From: Bacillus bingmayongensis
GTDB taxonomy: Bacteria; Bacillota; Bacilli; Bacillales; Bacillaceae_G
Direction of reading: 5' to 3'
Assembly (NCBI RefSeq): GCF_000299035.1
Contig: NZ_JH921521.1
Location: 150,647-214,646, forward strand
Length of the DNA stretch: 64,000 bases
How positions within the stretch are numbered: position 1 is the first letter of the stretch; each line of letters begins with the position of its first letter. The translations under genes and the position numbers were made by a program. Under the pieces are notes generated by a model that had not been told where the DNA came from, did not search any database, and was given only the letters and a program-made list of their open reading frames with translations. Positions 26,601-34,605 of the stretch are shown one piece after another.

Positions 26601-28663
26601 AAATGTGCCTGGAACTTACCTTTGTCTTTATTGATTGCTTTTATTGCTTCATCAGACAATTTCGCGAACTCATCATGTGCGCGTTGGACAGCTTCTTTTG
26701 CCTTGTCGCCAGTCAATGTCGGTATTTCATCAAGTGTTTTGAAGGCTTTTTCTTTTAAATTCACATACCCCTCAAGTGCTTTTTTTGTACCTTCACTTAC
26801 ACCATCGCCAAATCTTCTGCTATCTTCTTCTGCTTTTTGAGCCTTCTTACCAGCATCGACAAAAGCAAGACCAAGTGCGCCAAGACCAATGACAACTCCA
26901 CTAATTGTTGCAACAATTGGATTTGCTATAATAGCCCCAACAGCAAAAGAAAGCATACCAAGCGCACTGACAACCCCTAAAACAACTGGTGTTAATAATA
27001 ATGCTGATCCATATGTTTTTTTCGTTCCTTCATCTAAACTATTAAACCAATCAGCTGCACCTTTTACAGATTCCTTTAATGTTGGGATAGCATTATTAGC
27101 GATTTCAAGAACTACTTTTCCAAGTGGTTCTAATGCAAGTTGTAATTCACGAGTGACAGATTTCCACTTTTTTGCGCTTGTATCATATCCATCAACCATC
27201 TTTTGCATTGCACCATCATAATTACCAAGACCTGTTTCCATGTTGTTTAGAGACAGCATCGTTGTTGCTTCGAGATCTTCCCATTTGGTTCCGAAAAGTG
27301 CAACTCCAAGTTGATTGACTTTAATTTGATCATCCGTTGTTTTCAGTTCGTTTAATACAGCATTAAAAACGTCTTTTACTGTACCTTTTCCATTCAAGAA
27401 TTCCTGCCATACTTTTTGAGTGTCTTTTGACATTTCAGCCATAGCTTCATTCGTTGATTTGGAGCCGTCTTTCACACGAATCTGGAATTCTTTCATTACA
27501 TCGTTCACATAGTCGAGATTATAAGCGCCGTTTTTGCTACCATTAATTAAAATTGTAAACATTTCTTCAGCACTGAAGCCCATTTCATCAAACAACGGAC
27601 CATACTCACTTAAATTATCGAACAATTCATTTGAGTAGTTAAGTCCTTTGACTGAGCCTTGTGCTAATAAATCGAACGCTTTTTGACCAGATAAGCCGAA
27701 ACGATCCATTAACTGACTCGCACCACGAGTAACTTCATTCACATCGGATTCCATTGTTTCCGCTAAAATTCCGCTATCTCGTGTTACTTGTTTTAAAGTA
27801 TCATCATCATTGATACTTTGAATATTGCGCTTTACTTTTACAAGAGAATCACTCACACTTTCTAAATCTTCACCGTAGCCTTCACGCCATACTTCTTTAG
27901 CTACAGCACTAAATTTCAGACTCTCTTCTTTTGTTAAACCAAGACCTGTTTGAACTTTTTTGTTTGCTTCTTCAAATTTACCGGCATTAACAACAAGTGC
28001 TCCAATTCCAGCCGCTGCACCTACAGCTGCGGCTCCAAATCCTTGGCTAATCCTAGAGCCTGTTTCTTGCATACCATTACCGATTTCATTCATACGTTCA
28101 CGTAATCGCCCAGAAACATCGTTCAATTCTTCAATTCTTGATTCTGTGTCACCAAGCTCATTGCGAAAACGTTGCAAGGCTGCTTCAGCATTATGAAATC
28201 CTATTGTATTACGATCTACTTGTACATTTAAGCGTTGTAAGGCCTGTGTACCTTGTCGATATTCTTGCTGTAACTGTTGATATCGCTCTTGCAATTGTCT
28301 AGTTTCTTGAGAATTAGCGCCAAACCTTTGCGTACTTTGCTGGATTTCTTGTTCTAATTGCTGCATAGATGTGGCTAGTTGCTCGCATTTTTCACGCACT
28401 TCTTGTTGCTTTTGTTTAGAAGTTTGCAAAGCTTGCTCATAGTAGCGAACCTTTTGTGTTTGCCCCTCAATCTTATTGTTTAAATGATTCACCTTATTTT
28501 GCAATTGATCCATCTCAGAACCAACGGCACGTAATTGCTCTGAACTATTTCTAAATTCAGCATCCATTATGCGAAGACTTCGGTTGATGCCAGCTACCCC
28601 ACGTTCAAATTGGTCTGTATCTAACCGAACACGAGCGCCTATTGTATCGTTACTTAATGACAT
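23681..28663 (-). CDS. Tape measure protein (TP901 family)
   Basis: A 1660-aa protein that sets tail length and leads DNA ejection. An N-terminal coiled coil (about 30-180) is followed by the PhageMin_Tail/TP901 core (about 230-500), a hydrophobic stretch near 545-605 (LLLTPVVLGVVSALGMLSF), and charged helical regions. Near the C-terminal third is a tandem repeat of 42 aa (glycine-rich TTDGGGG followed by GIEGLLG-type helices), present three full times plus a partial copy. At about 0.15 nm per residue a tail near 250 nm is expected (rule of thumb). Confidence 0.9.
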   Translation of the reverse strand: MSLSNDTIGARVRLDTDQFERGVAGINRSLRIMDAEFRNSSEQLRAVGSEMDQLQNKVNHLNNKIEGQTQKVRYYEQALQTSKQKQQEVREKCEQLATSMQQLEQEIQQSTQRFGANSQETRQLQERYQQLQQEYRQGTQALQRLNVQVDRNTIGFHNAEAALQRFRNELGDTESRIEELNDVSGRLRERMNEIGNGMQETGSRISQGFGAAAVGAAAGIGALVVNAGKFEEANKKVQTGLGLTKEESLKFSAVAKEVWREGYGEDLESVSDSLVKVKRNIQSINDDDTLKQVTRDSGILAETMESDVNEVTRGASQLMDRFGLSGQKAFDLLAQGSVKGLNYSNELFDNLSEYGPLFDEMGFSAEEMFTILINGSKNGAYNLDYVNDVMKEFQIRVKDGSKSTNEAMAEMSKDTQKVWQEFLNGKGTVKDVFNAVLNELKTTDDQIKVNQLGVALFGTKWEDLEATTMLSLNNMETGLGNYDGAMQKMVDGYDTSAKKWKSVTRELQLALEPLGKVVLEIANNAIPTLKESVKGAADWFNSLDEGTKKTYGSALLLTPVVLGVVSALGMLSFAVGAIIANPIVATISGVVIGLGALGLAFVDAGKKAQKAEEDSRRFGDGVSEGTKKALEGYVNLKEKAFKTLDEIPTLTGDKAKEAVQRAHDEFAKLSDEAIKAINKDKGKFQAHLESWFAGESDSAVLRAKDKILNDQMEVYKAQEEAVIKATEKIQSLLTQYNGQIYKMTEVDKKVFLTALQSIDAEVGKSAAKSVDEIQKIGKAMDNFNKNTSVETIQGKVKDLGSEYTKLTNELDKARQKEIEFAKSHITDSENQKITIDQINKKYSEQSILLTEGYKQQLQQAQEVLKSKGIEMDLTTGMTKAEAEKIKIQGRGFSEYVKNSEIIEGKNENLFKRLQDRAEKEADIHKKSADRVKEFGESLIANSNSLYESLFQSTHEKAVQVANDIAVTFEDGSKAINMGEQGYIKVEEFVEGIKSGKYKVNDVAIALINTMRLEMGKEPLTQEGIKVMTTFADGLKQMNVTDIAAKLNLDLKKNLEIDLGPLGKMTTTQFVNGLKEGTVGIDAVFIFFHQHLSKLTATDLAKDGTKIMSTLKTGMEMGFIGVEDVLSRLGVSLEDKTKYDLGPNGQVTINSLVQGLQSGQFSVDQALEVIRQIVVQKTNVDTTQQGANIPQTTAAGIRQNSQQPIQAANEIKLGIEGLLGLTTDGGGGSASTILMQQNMALNKPGIVGEASSIKQGVEQQLGSTTDNGGGNNSTSIMRSNIANNRGSVVGAASNVKLGIEGMLGATTDGGGGSASTSIMQQRINGNRGNVVSAASGIKSSVEGTLGSANDGGGGSKAGGEFARGLSSQSGSARSSGSSVAQEGKSGLDSVGTNSVGKSFAQGFADGMQSSGSIINKVASGLARGAFEALKATLDVNSPSKLVRDQGGMPFGEGFAVGIQKSAFMSEKESRKLAFGANNALVDSLNNNDSSFAGVRMAKGLAAGIKSQYSVVRDALQDTVTSAVDGIRSIRPDQLFTFKGDDPLTKYFNAIFEDGDWQNDWITHLPNSMREMIMNIGKQLERFEGLSQMDIGSLGQWRRVISDNTNAVQYRSLGSSQKQSQENIEPIYIEIPVVLEGREIARVSHRYVTEYQNRDQERNSAF
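24605..25020 (-). repeat. 126-bp tandem repeats inside the tape measure gene
   Basis: Units of 42 codons start at the TTDGGGG or equivalent motif, at about 24987, 24861, 24735 and a partial copy at 24609. The units have diverged, so the array is not recent. Confidence 0.8.
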
Positions 28664-28678
28664 TTATCTCACCTACCT

Positions 28679-29199
28679 TTACAACCAATCCGGCGCTTTA
28701 TCTGCTGTTGTTACTCGGTTTGCCTTTTCTTTTCTTGCCAAACAGGTAAAGTAAAACGCAATATCCATTTCATTGATTTGATTTTGTGTCATACCTGCAT
28801 CCATCAAAAGATTATATATATCTATCACGACTTCACTGTATTTGATTTTTTTCGCTTCGGTTTCATCTCTAGTTCCTTCATCAACTTTTTTTTCGTATCA
28901 TCCATCGCTTCCATTACTTTTATTGCATCATTTAAACGCCCCATGATTGCTAAACAAACTGAGTAAATTGTAAGAGATAAAAACCATACATGAGTACCGT
29001 CCACAAATTCTTGAGCAGTAAATTGATTGTCATATACTCGCGCTATAAAATTCGCTGCTTTTTCAATCGTTTCTTTTGGGACAAGATCAGCTTGCATTTC
29101 ATCAGCTAATGTAGAAGCTTCAAAAGTAGCTGAACCTTGAATAAATTGTGGAAGATAATAATCTTTGGTTCCTTCTGCTGTTTGCAATGTAATTTTCAT
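28679..29199 (-). CDS. Tail assembly chaperone gpGT, made by -1 frameshift
   Basis: The gpG reading frame contains A-AAA-AAA at 28852-28846, a canonical slippery heptamer, 19-25 bp before its stop. Slipping back one base there opens a frame of about 55 codons (IKYSEVVIDIYNLLMDAG, ending DKAPDWL) that stops at 28679, 16 bp before the tape measure start. The position, slippery site and overlapping frame are those of the gpG/gpGT chaperone pair that loads the tape measure protein in long-tailed phages. Confidence 0.85.
28825..29199 (-). CDS. Tail assembly chaperone gpG
   Basis: A 124-aa acidic/helical protein directly upstream of the tape measure gene. It ends in a Lys/Arg-rich tail (KPKRKKSNTVKS) whose codons carry the frameshift site. 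It coats the tape measure protein during tail tube polymerisation and is absent from mature virions in related phages. Confidence 0.8.
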   Translation of the reverse strand: MKITLQTAEGTKDYYLPQFIQGSATFEASTLADEMQADLVPKETIEKAANFIARVYDNQFTAQEFVDGTHVWFLSLTIYSVCLAIMGRLNDAIKVMEAMDDTKKKLMKELEMKPKRKKSNTVKS

Positions 29200-29223
29200 A
29201 TCTTTTTCCTCCTAAATTAAAAT

Positions 29224-29246
29224 AGGGACGGCATTTCGCCATCCCT
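29224..29246 (-). terminator. Attenuator-like hairpin after the major tail gene
   Basis: Arms 29224-29232 and 29238-29246 with one G-U pair, followed on the minus strand by TATTTTAATTT. It probably allows much more tail tube mRNA than chaperone mRNA. Confidence 0.6.
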
Positions 29247-29258
29247 TGTTTCTCATTA

Positions 29259-29840
29259 TTAAGCACTTGGTGGTGCCGTTTCTGTTGGTGGACTTGGTAC
29301 TGTTTTAAACCAATTTGCTGCAACGTTTGCATCAAAACCAGGTTCTTCTTCATCAAGACGATGTCTCCAGTTTCCGTCTGCACGTTGAATTGCTTTACAT
29401 TTAATTTTTGCTGATTGGAAGTTTGGTTTATCTTCCGCTGTTTTATGCTCATCACTTGGAATTTCAAATTTCGTTTTATAGTAGCAATAGTAACGGTTCT
29501 TACCATTATCTTTTGGTAAACGATATAGTAAAGCTACATATGGAGCTACATCATTAACGTTATCAACAACTTGCCCTTTAATAACTTTTTTACCTAAAAG
29601 TTTCGCATAAACAGACAATGAAATATCATCCGTTTCTAGTTCGATTTCCACACCACCAAATGCATTTGCTGTAGCAAGTGGACCACCTTCTGCATAAAAC
29701 GTTGTTGAATCATTCTTAGGAGATGCCTTACCACTAACTGTATAACCGATTCGTTCTGGAATCTCATAATCACACTTTCCATCTGGTGTTTCCGTTAAAA
29801 TTGCGAAGTGTAAATCTCTAAAATCAATTGCAATTGCCAT
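29259..29840 (-). CDS. Major tail tube protein (phi13 family)
   Basis: A 193-aa protein of the phi13-type major tail family: beta-rich, with IERIGYTVSGK-like N-terminal and YCYYKTKFEIP central strands and a Pro/Thr-rich C-terminus. It polymerises into the tail tube. It is followed by a hairpin before gpG, as expected for a highly expressed structural gene. Confidence 0.85.
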   Translation of the reverse strand: MAIAIDFRDLHFAILTETPDGKCDYEIPERIGYTVSGKASPKNDSTTFYAEGGPLATANAFGGVEIELETDDISLSVYAKLLGKKVIKGQVVDNVNDVAPYVALLYRLPKDNGKNRYYCYYKTKFEIPSDEHKTAEDKPNFQSAKIKCKAIQRADGNWRHRLDEEEPGFDANVAANWFKTVPSPPTETAPPSA

Positions 29841-29854
29841 GCTTGTTTTCCTCC

Positions 29855-30217
29855 TTAATTACTGACTTCTGTTATAAAACGAAAGCCATATCTATAAATT
29901 TTTGTATCCATTTCATAATCCGGAAACGTACTTAAACGCTGAAAAGACAGCTTTTTCATAGCTGCCTGCACTGCATTTTTTAATTGTGCCTTAATAGGTG
30001 ACATTGACCATATATCTACTTGATACATAACAATGGATGATTTCTCTGTATTCTCAGCATAAAAACCTGACGATGTATCCAATTCAGAAAAAGTAATCCA
30101 AGTATTCGTTTGGTCATTGCCTTTCACAAATTGATAGATAAACTCTCCACCAAGTTCTGTTTTAATTACTGAATCTATTCGTAAAACATCGAATACTTCT
30201 TTATTTAAATTTCTCAT
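29855..30217 (-). CDS. Tail completion/terminator protein
   Basis: A 120-aa protein in the position of the tail-terminator (gp17/Tcp) protein that caps the tail tube for head joining. The ATG overlaps the preceding stop by 4 nt. Assignment rests mainly on size and synteny between the HK97 gp10-like and tail tube genes. Confidence 0.65.
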   Translation of the reverse strand: MRNLNKEVFDVLRIDSVIKTELGGEFIYQFVKGNDQTNTWITFSELDTSSGFYAENTEKSSIVMYQVDIWSMSPIKAQLKNAVQAAMKKLSFQRLSTFPDYEMDTKIYRYGFRFITEVSN

Positions 30218-30651
30218 CTTGGCATCGCATCCATAAATACTTTTTGCATTGCTTCTAGTACTTCTTTTTGAGACTGAACCATCGTCTTTTCTACAAACCC
30301 CTTATGTGGTGGATTAGGTTTTTTACTTGTTCCCCAGTTTTGAAACTTCATATAGAAGTGAGGGGATCTGTCTGCCTTATCCCAACCAATTTGTACATAA
30401 GATGCTCCACCTCTTTTTACAATTTTTCCAATTTGAACAGCATCTTTTGCATGTTTTCCATCCCACCAAGGTTGTTTTGCTGTTGGCTTTTTTGGTGAAG
30501 GTCCTACAGGTGTAGGTGGGGCTTCTAACTTATCTTTAAATACATTTGCCCCAGCTTTTAATGCTTTTGTTGTAATTTTAGGAACATCTTGCCCCCAACT
30601 CTCTAGTTCTTGAATCCATTGTTCAATACCAAAGACCTCTAATTGTGCCAA
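30214..30651 (-). CDS. HK97 gp10-like head-tail component
   Basis: About 145 aa. A TTG start at 30651 is preferred because GAGGAG lies 8 nt before it; an earlier TTG at 30678 overlaps the previous gene by 40 nt. The FVEKTMVQSQKEVLEAMQKVF C-terminal helix and central basic segment fit the HK97-gp10 family found between head closure and tail completion proteins. Confidence 0.72.
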   Translation of the reverse strand: MAQLEVFGIEQWIQELESWGQDVPKITTKALKAGANVFKDKLEAPPTPVGPSPKKPTAKQPWWDGKHAKDAVQIGKIVKRGGASYVQIGWDKADRSPHFYMKFQNWGTSKKPNPPHKGFVEKTMVQSQKEVLEAMQKVFMDAMPR

Positions 30652-31013
30652 TTGGATCGCTCCTCGCAAATAAGACAAATTTCTTTATGCTGTTCGTCAA
30701 TATCAATGGCTGACTTAATCTCATATAATCTGCCATCATAACGTACACGCATTGCTGGATTAATGCCTTCTCGGTATCGAATTGTAAAGTTTATCAGTTT
30801 AATAACAAACTCTGCATTACCTTGGAATATCTCTGATCTAAACCCTGAACCAAAAGGTGTTTTAGGTTCTGCCCATACTGTAGCAAATTCCTTCCATTCA
30901 GCAGGAATTGTATTACCTTCTTCATCCTTCGTTTCAGATGTTTTATATTCCAATATGATACGTTTATTTAATTTTGCTGCATTTAATGGTCGTTTGTATC
31001 TAAATGGTTGCAT
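30639..31013 (-). CDS. Head closure protein
   Basis: About 124 aa from the ATG at 31013, with an alternative start at 31025. It is a beta-barrel protein of the SPP1 gp16-like head-tail adaptor family: LNKRIILEYKT near the N-terminus and MRVRYDGRLYEIKS in the last third are typical. It seals the portal-connector channel after packaging. It overlaps both neighbours. Confidence 0.78.
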   Translation of the reverse strand: MQPFRYKRPLNAAKLNKRIILEYKTSETKDEEGNTIPAEWKEFATVWAEPKTPFGSGFRSEIFQGNAEFVIKLINFTIRYREGINPAMRVRYDGRLYEIKSAIDIDEQHKEICLICEERSNWHN

Positions 31014-31311
31014 CTTGACCACCATCCAATACGATTTCTTCTAATGCTTTATCAATGCTCAGACTATTAATCTGACTTAAAAAATTCTTATCAAAATATT
31101 CAAGTGCATCATTATAAACATAACGAGAGCGTTCAAAGACTAATTCCTGGAACACCTCGTCATTATTAAGATCATAATTCCCACACACTCTCATTAAAGC
31201 TTTATTAGATGCAGAAAGGATACGTCTTAGGTTATCGTCTTCATCATCACCTAATCGCATCCTATCTTTAAACTGCTTTAATATTTCATTTGAAATTGTT
31301 GTGATGCTCAT
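31000..31311 (-). CDS. Head-tail connector protein (gp6-like)
   Basis: A 103-aa, mostly helical, acidic protein. It fits the Phage_connect_1/HK97 gp6 family by size, by a helix pattern with a VYNDALEYFD segment, and by its place just after the capsid gene. It forms the ring beneath the portal. Confidence 0.75.
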   Translation of the reverse strand: MSITTISNEILKQFKDRMRLGDDEDDNLRRILSASNKALMRVCGNYDLNNDEVFQELVFERSRYVYNDALEYFDKNFLSQINSLSIDKALEEIVLDGGQDATI

Positions 31312-31316
31312 TCACA

Positions 31317-31499
31317 TCACTCCTCATTCTCTTTCATCTCTTTAAGAAAAACACATTTGTGCTTTGGATGTTCTTTCGATAATTCATTTAACCGTTTTTT
31401 AGTAGGTTTATAATCACTTTTTGGATATTTTTCGCCTACTTGATATAGTAGATCATTATCCTCTTTATCTCTAAATGCATTAATTACTACATAAGACAT
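31317..31499 (-). CDS. Small head-region protein, 60 aa
   Basis: Basic protein with a good start context, between capsid and connector genes. The KRLNELSKEHPKH segment resembles the HeH/LEM-like or Rho-N-like helix pairs found in small proteins at this spot. Unknown role; possibly capsid decoration or DNA contact. Confidence 0.55.
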   Translation of the reverse strand: MSYVVINAFRDKEDNDLLYQVGEKYPKSDYKPTKKRLNELSKEHPKHKCVFLKEMKENEE

Positions 31500-31517
31500 A
31501 GTTTATTCACCTTCCTA

Positions 31518-32675
31518 TTAAGCTGATGGTGCTTGAGGTGTAAATGAAATCTTTAATTCATACACAAGCGCCGCTTTATTATCTTTTGGTTTACCATTAG
31601 CGAATTGTTTGATTGTATAAAGCGTAGCATCTTCAATTGCCAATGTTTGGTCAAACTTTTTAAGTTTATATCCACCTGCAATTGCTGCAAGGTATTGACC
31701 TTTCACAAAGAATAATGCTTTCCCAACTGGAACTTCTTCAGATTCCACAAGTTGAATGTTATAAGGTAATGCCATAACCCATTGACCATTTGCCGTTTGA
31801 ATTGTGTTACGTGCTTGTACACCAATAGCATCCACAGGATTGACAACCATTACAATTTTATTTAATACTTTTCGTGATTTTCCTTTTGCATCTACAGATA
31901 AAGCCTTTACTACCTCATAAAGTTCACCAGCTACCACTTCGCCAAATTCAGAAGGAGCGAATGTTAATGTACCAGATGATGCTTTATTAGTAATAGCACC
32001 TGTACTTGGATTCACATCTTTCATTAAACCAACTGGCTGATTTACTGTAGTACCTCCACCATTAATGAAACCAAATTCAAGGCCTACAGAATAACTTTCA
32101 ACAAGTAAAGTACGTACATAACGTTCAACCCATACTGGACCTAATTCAAGCATATCGTTTGGAATAGCTGCAAATGCCGTTAATTTAAGTTGACCAATTT
32201 GTTCTTCACGGAATGCTGCATTCACTTGACCTTTAATTTCTCCAAATAAAGGACCCCAAGCATACGCTTTTGTTGCATCAGAGTAGATAAATTTAGTTAC
32301 AGCTCCTAAATCTTGAAGTCCAATTGCATCAAGTAATGGATGTTCCGTTACTAAATCCTCAAATACACGTTCTTGTGTAGTGACTGGAAGAATAGTGTCA
32401 TCCTTAAAGCCACCCTCTTGCACAACAGCATTAAAGAATTTTGTTTCTTCAGAAGTTAAAACATTTTGACCACGTTGTTGTAGAATAGAGCGATCAAGCA
32501 TTTCATCATTAACCTGTGTACGAACTGTATTAATTACGTCCGTTTGCATTACATCAAAGAAATTTTCAAAGGCTGCCGTTTGCTCTTGTTCTGTACTTTC
32601 AGCATTTGTTAAAGCATCCGTTAATTTCGCTTTTGCCTTATTAAACGCTTCAGATTTATTAAATTTAATTACCAT
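31518..32675 (-). CDS. Major capsid protein, HK97 fold
   Basis: A 385-aa HK97-family capsid protein. The first 90 or so residues are a charged helical delta domain that is normally removed by the maturation protease, followed by the E-loop and P-domain regions (ETKFFNAVVQEGG near 80; GAVTKFIYSD; WVERYVRTLL). The upstream ClpP-like protease is the expected processing enzyme. Confidence 0.88.
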   Translation of the reverse strand: MVIKFNKSEAFNKAKAKLTDALTNAESTEQEQTAAFENFFDVMQTDVINTVRTQVNDEMLDRSILQQRGQNVLTSEETKFFNAVVQEGGFKDDTILPVTTQERVFEDLVTEHPLLDAIGLQDLGAVTKFIYSDATKAYAWGPLFGEIKGQVNAAFREEQIGQLKLTAFAAIPNDMLELGPVWVERYVRTLLVESYSVGLEFGFINGGGTTVNQPVGLMKDVNPSTGAITNKASSGTLTFAPSEFGEVVAGELYEVVKALSVDAKGKSRKVLNKIVMVVNPVDAIGVQARNTIQTANGQWVMALPYNIQLVESEEVPVGKALFFVKGQYLAAIAGGYKLKKFDQTLAIEDATLYTIKQFANGKPKDNKAALVYELKISFTPQAPSA

Positions 32676-32694
32676 TATGTGTTTCCTCCAATTT

Positions 32695-33450
32695 TTATAA
32701 TTTTAAAAAGAGTCCTTTAATCCCACTGTTTTTTACAGGTGTAGGACTAGGCTCTTTTGGTTGATTCTTATACTGATTTAATTCATTTTGCATTGATTGC
32801 ATTTGAGCTTTTAATTGTGCAAGCTCTTCATTCGTGTTGTCTTCCACAGTTATTGCAGTAGAAGTGGCAAAGCCGATTTCTACTGATTCATTTGCGCTAA
32901 ACCATGTTTCTTCATTTACCATATTGCGAATTTCTTCTCGCTCAACATTTGCACGAGTCATGTAAATATCAACGATGCCATCTTCTAATTTTTCAAGCAT
33001 ATCAGCTTCTTTTCGCATAAGCGTTTTACTGCCCCACACAATTGTTGAAGCCTCATGGATCATCATCATTGAACCTGCTCCCATGATTAACTCATCTGCT
33101 GCCATAGCAATAATAGAAGCCGCTGAACAAGCCCATCCATCTACATGAATTGTGACCTTTCCCTTGTGTGACTTTAGACGATTGTAAATAGCAATTCCGT
33201 CAAAGGCACTACCTCCTGGAGAGTTAAGGTGAATAATTAAATTATTATTACCAGCTTCTTTTAAAGCACTGTCAACATCTGTTGCCGAAGTAGAATCCCA
33301 CCACCATGATTCACCAATGTCGCCATAAATAGTTAATTCACTTACTCCACTTTCATCATCGTGAACAACAGCAAAATTATGTGGGATGTTCGCTAACTGC
33401 TCATTATACTTTTGATTTTTAAATCCGAATTTACGTTTCATCTGCTTCAT
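32695..33450 (-). CDS. ClpP-type head maturation protease
   Basis: A 251-aa protein from the ATG at 33450, which has GGAGGTGAG upstream; an in-frame GTG lies at 33462. S14-like serine protease: SPGGS at residues 77-81, catalytic Ser109 in GWACSAAS and His132 in MMIHEAS. It cleaves the scaffold/delta domain of the capsid protein. The C-terminal 60 residues are Gln/Pro-rich and may act as scaffold. Confidence 0.87.
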   Translation of the reverse strand: MKQMKRKFGFKNQKYNEQLANIPHNFAVVHDDESGVSELTIYGDIGESWWWDSTSATDVDSALKEAGNNNLIIHLNSPGGSAFDGIAIYNRLKSHKGKVTIHVDGWACSAASIIAMAADELIMGAGSMMMIHEASTIVWGSKTLMRKEADMLEKLEDGIVDIYMTRANVEREEIRNMVNEETWFSANESVEIGFATSTAITVEDNTNEELAQLKAQMQSMQNELNQYKNQPKEPSPTPVKNSGIKGLFLKL

Positions 33451-33451
33451 T

Positions 33452-34594
33452 TTATTTCTCACCTCCTTCTCCTGTGTTCATTTCAGTATAGTTTTTCGTG
33501 ATATAGTGTTTGTCCAAGTTCGGATCATCGGAAGCTTCATATCCTACTTCTAATCTAATTTCATTACCAGTAAACGCACTGGAAGAAATAAGCTTATCAA
33601 TACTTGTTGCAAGATCGAATATGTTTTGATAAGAAATAGATTTAATTTCAATTTTTTGTTCTGAAAGATATTCCTCCATCTCAAAGAACTTCACATTTGC
33701 TTCATCTGATAGCTTTTTCAACAAAGGATTTACAGTGAAAAGCATATAGTTTTTCGTTTGCTTTTCAACATCAGCCATTTCTCCATATAACAAAGCTGTT
33801 GGAATACCAATAGCCATTGCAACTTGATTTAAAAAGCCGTTTGTCACTTTGTTTATTTCATCCACACTAGGACCATTAGCGACACCATTATATACCTCTT
33901 TGTACTCAAGTCCTTTTTGTTGCGGGACAATAGCAATATCTTTGTCACTAACAGCCTTATACATATTGTCTATAAATTCTTGTAGCTTTTTAACCTGTTC
34001 TTGTGTTTTAGCACCAATCATATCCATATCAACTGTGCCACGAATTTGATTTTTACGCTTTTGAGAGTTTAATATTCTCCCAAATAAGTCACCATAATCA
34101 GCAAAAAGCCCATCAATGAGTGGCGATAATTTATCATTTCGATATTTCAAATGAATGACTTCATTTTGCTTAAAACTACGTTTAAAAAGATAATCTTTTA
34201 CTGTTACATTCGTAAAAATATCTTCAAACACAGCATATTCATTGTGTTGAAAATCATCCGCGATAAGTAGATCACCATCATCAGCTTGTATTATCAAACA
34301 TTCATTATCATAAATAAGCTTGCGAATGAATTTTTCCCAAAAGGTACTTGCTGTCATGTTCTTATTTGGACGAATGTTTAACCGATAATACAATTCATCT
34401 TTCACAAATTCTTTACCATTCTTGACTCTAAATTCTGATTGACTAATTGTTCTTCCTAAAAATGATATACATGTATCAATGGCCAATCGTTTCATGTGGA
34501 CTCTGTTCGCTGTATCGATAAACATGTCTACATCAAACATAAAAGCTATTTCTTTATTTTTGTTTAATACATCACTGAGCCACCCAATTGCCAT
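33452..34594 (-). CDS. Portal protein (HK97 type)
   Basis: A 380-aa portal subunit forming the dodecameric DNA channel. Typical elements: TCISFLGRTISQSEFRV near the N-terminus, a stem and crown of alternating helices, and YGEMADVEKQTKNYMLF in the clip/wing region. The stop lies close to the protease start, as in other HK97-like packaging operons. Confidence 0.87.
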   Translation of the reverse strand: MAIGWLSDVLNKNKEIAFMFDVDMFIDTANRVHMKRLAIDTCISFLGRTISQSEFRVKNGKEFVKDELYYRLNIRPNKNMTASTFWEKFIRKLIYDNECLIIQADDGDLLIADDFQHNEYAVFEDIFTNVTVKDYLFKRSFKQNEVIHLKYRNDKLSPLIDGLFADYGDLFGRILNSQKRKNQIRGTVDMDMIGAKTQEQVKKLQEFIDNMYKAVSDKDIAIVPQQKGLEYKEVYNGVANGPSVDEINKVTNGFLNQVAMAIGIPTALLYGEMADVEKQTKNYMLFTVNPLLKKLSDEANVKFFEMEEYLSEQKIEIKSISYQNIFDLATSIDKLISSSAFTGNEIRLEVGYEASDDPNLDKHYITKNYTEMNTGEGGEK

Positions 34595-34605
34595 CACCCC
34601 CTTTA

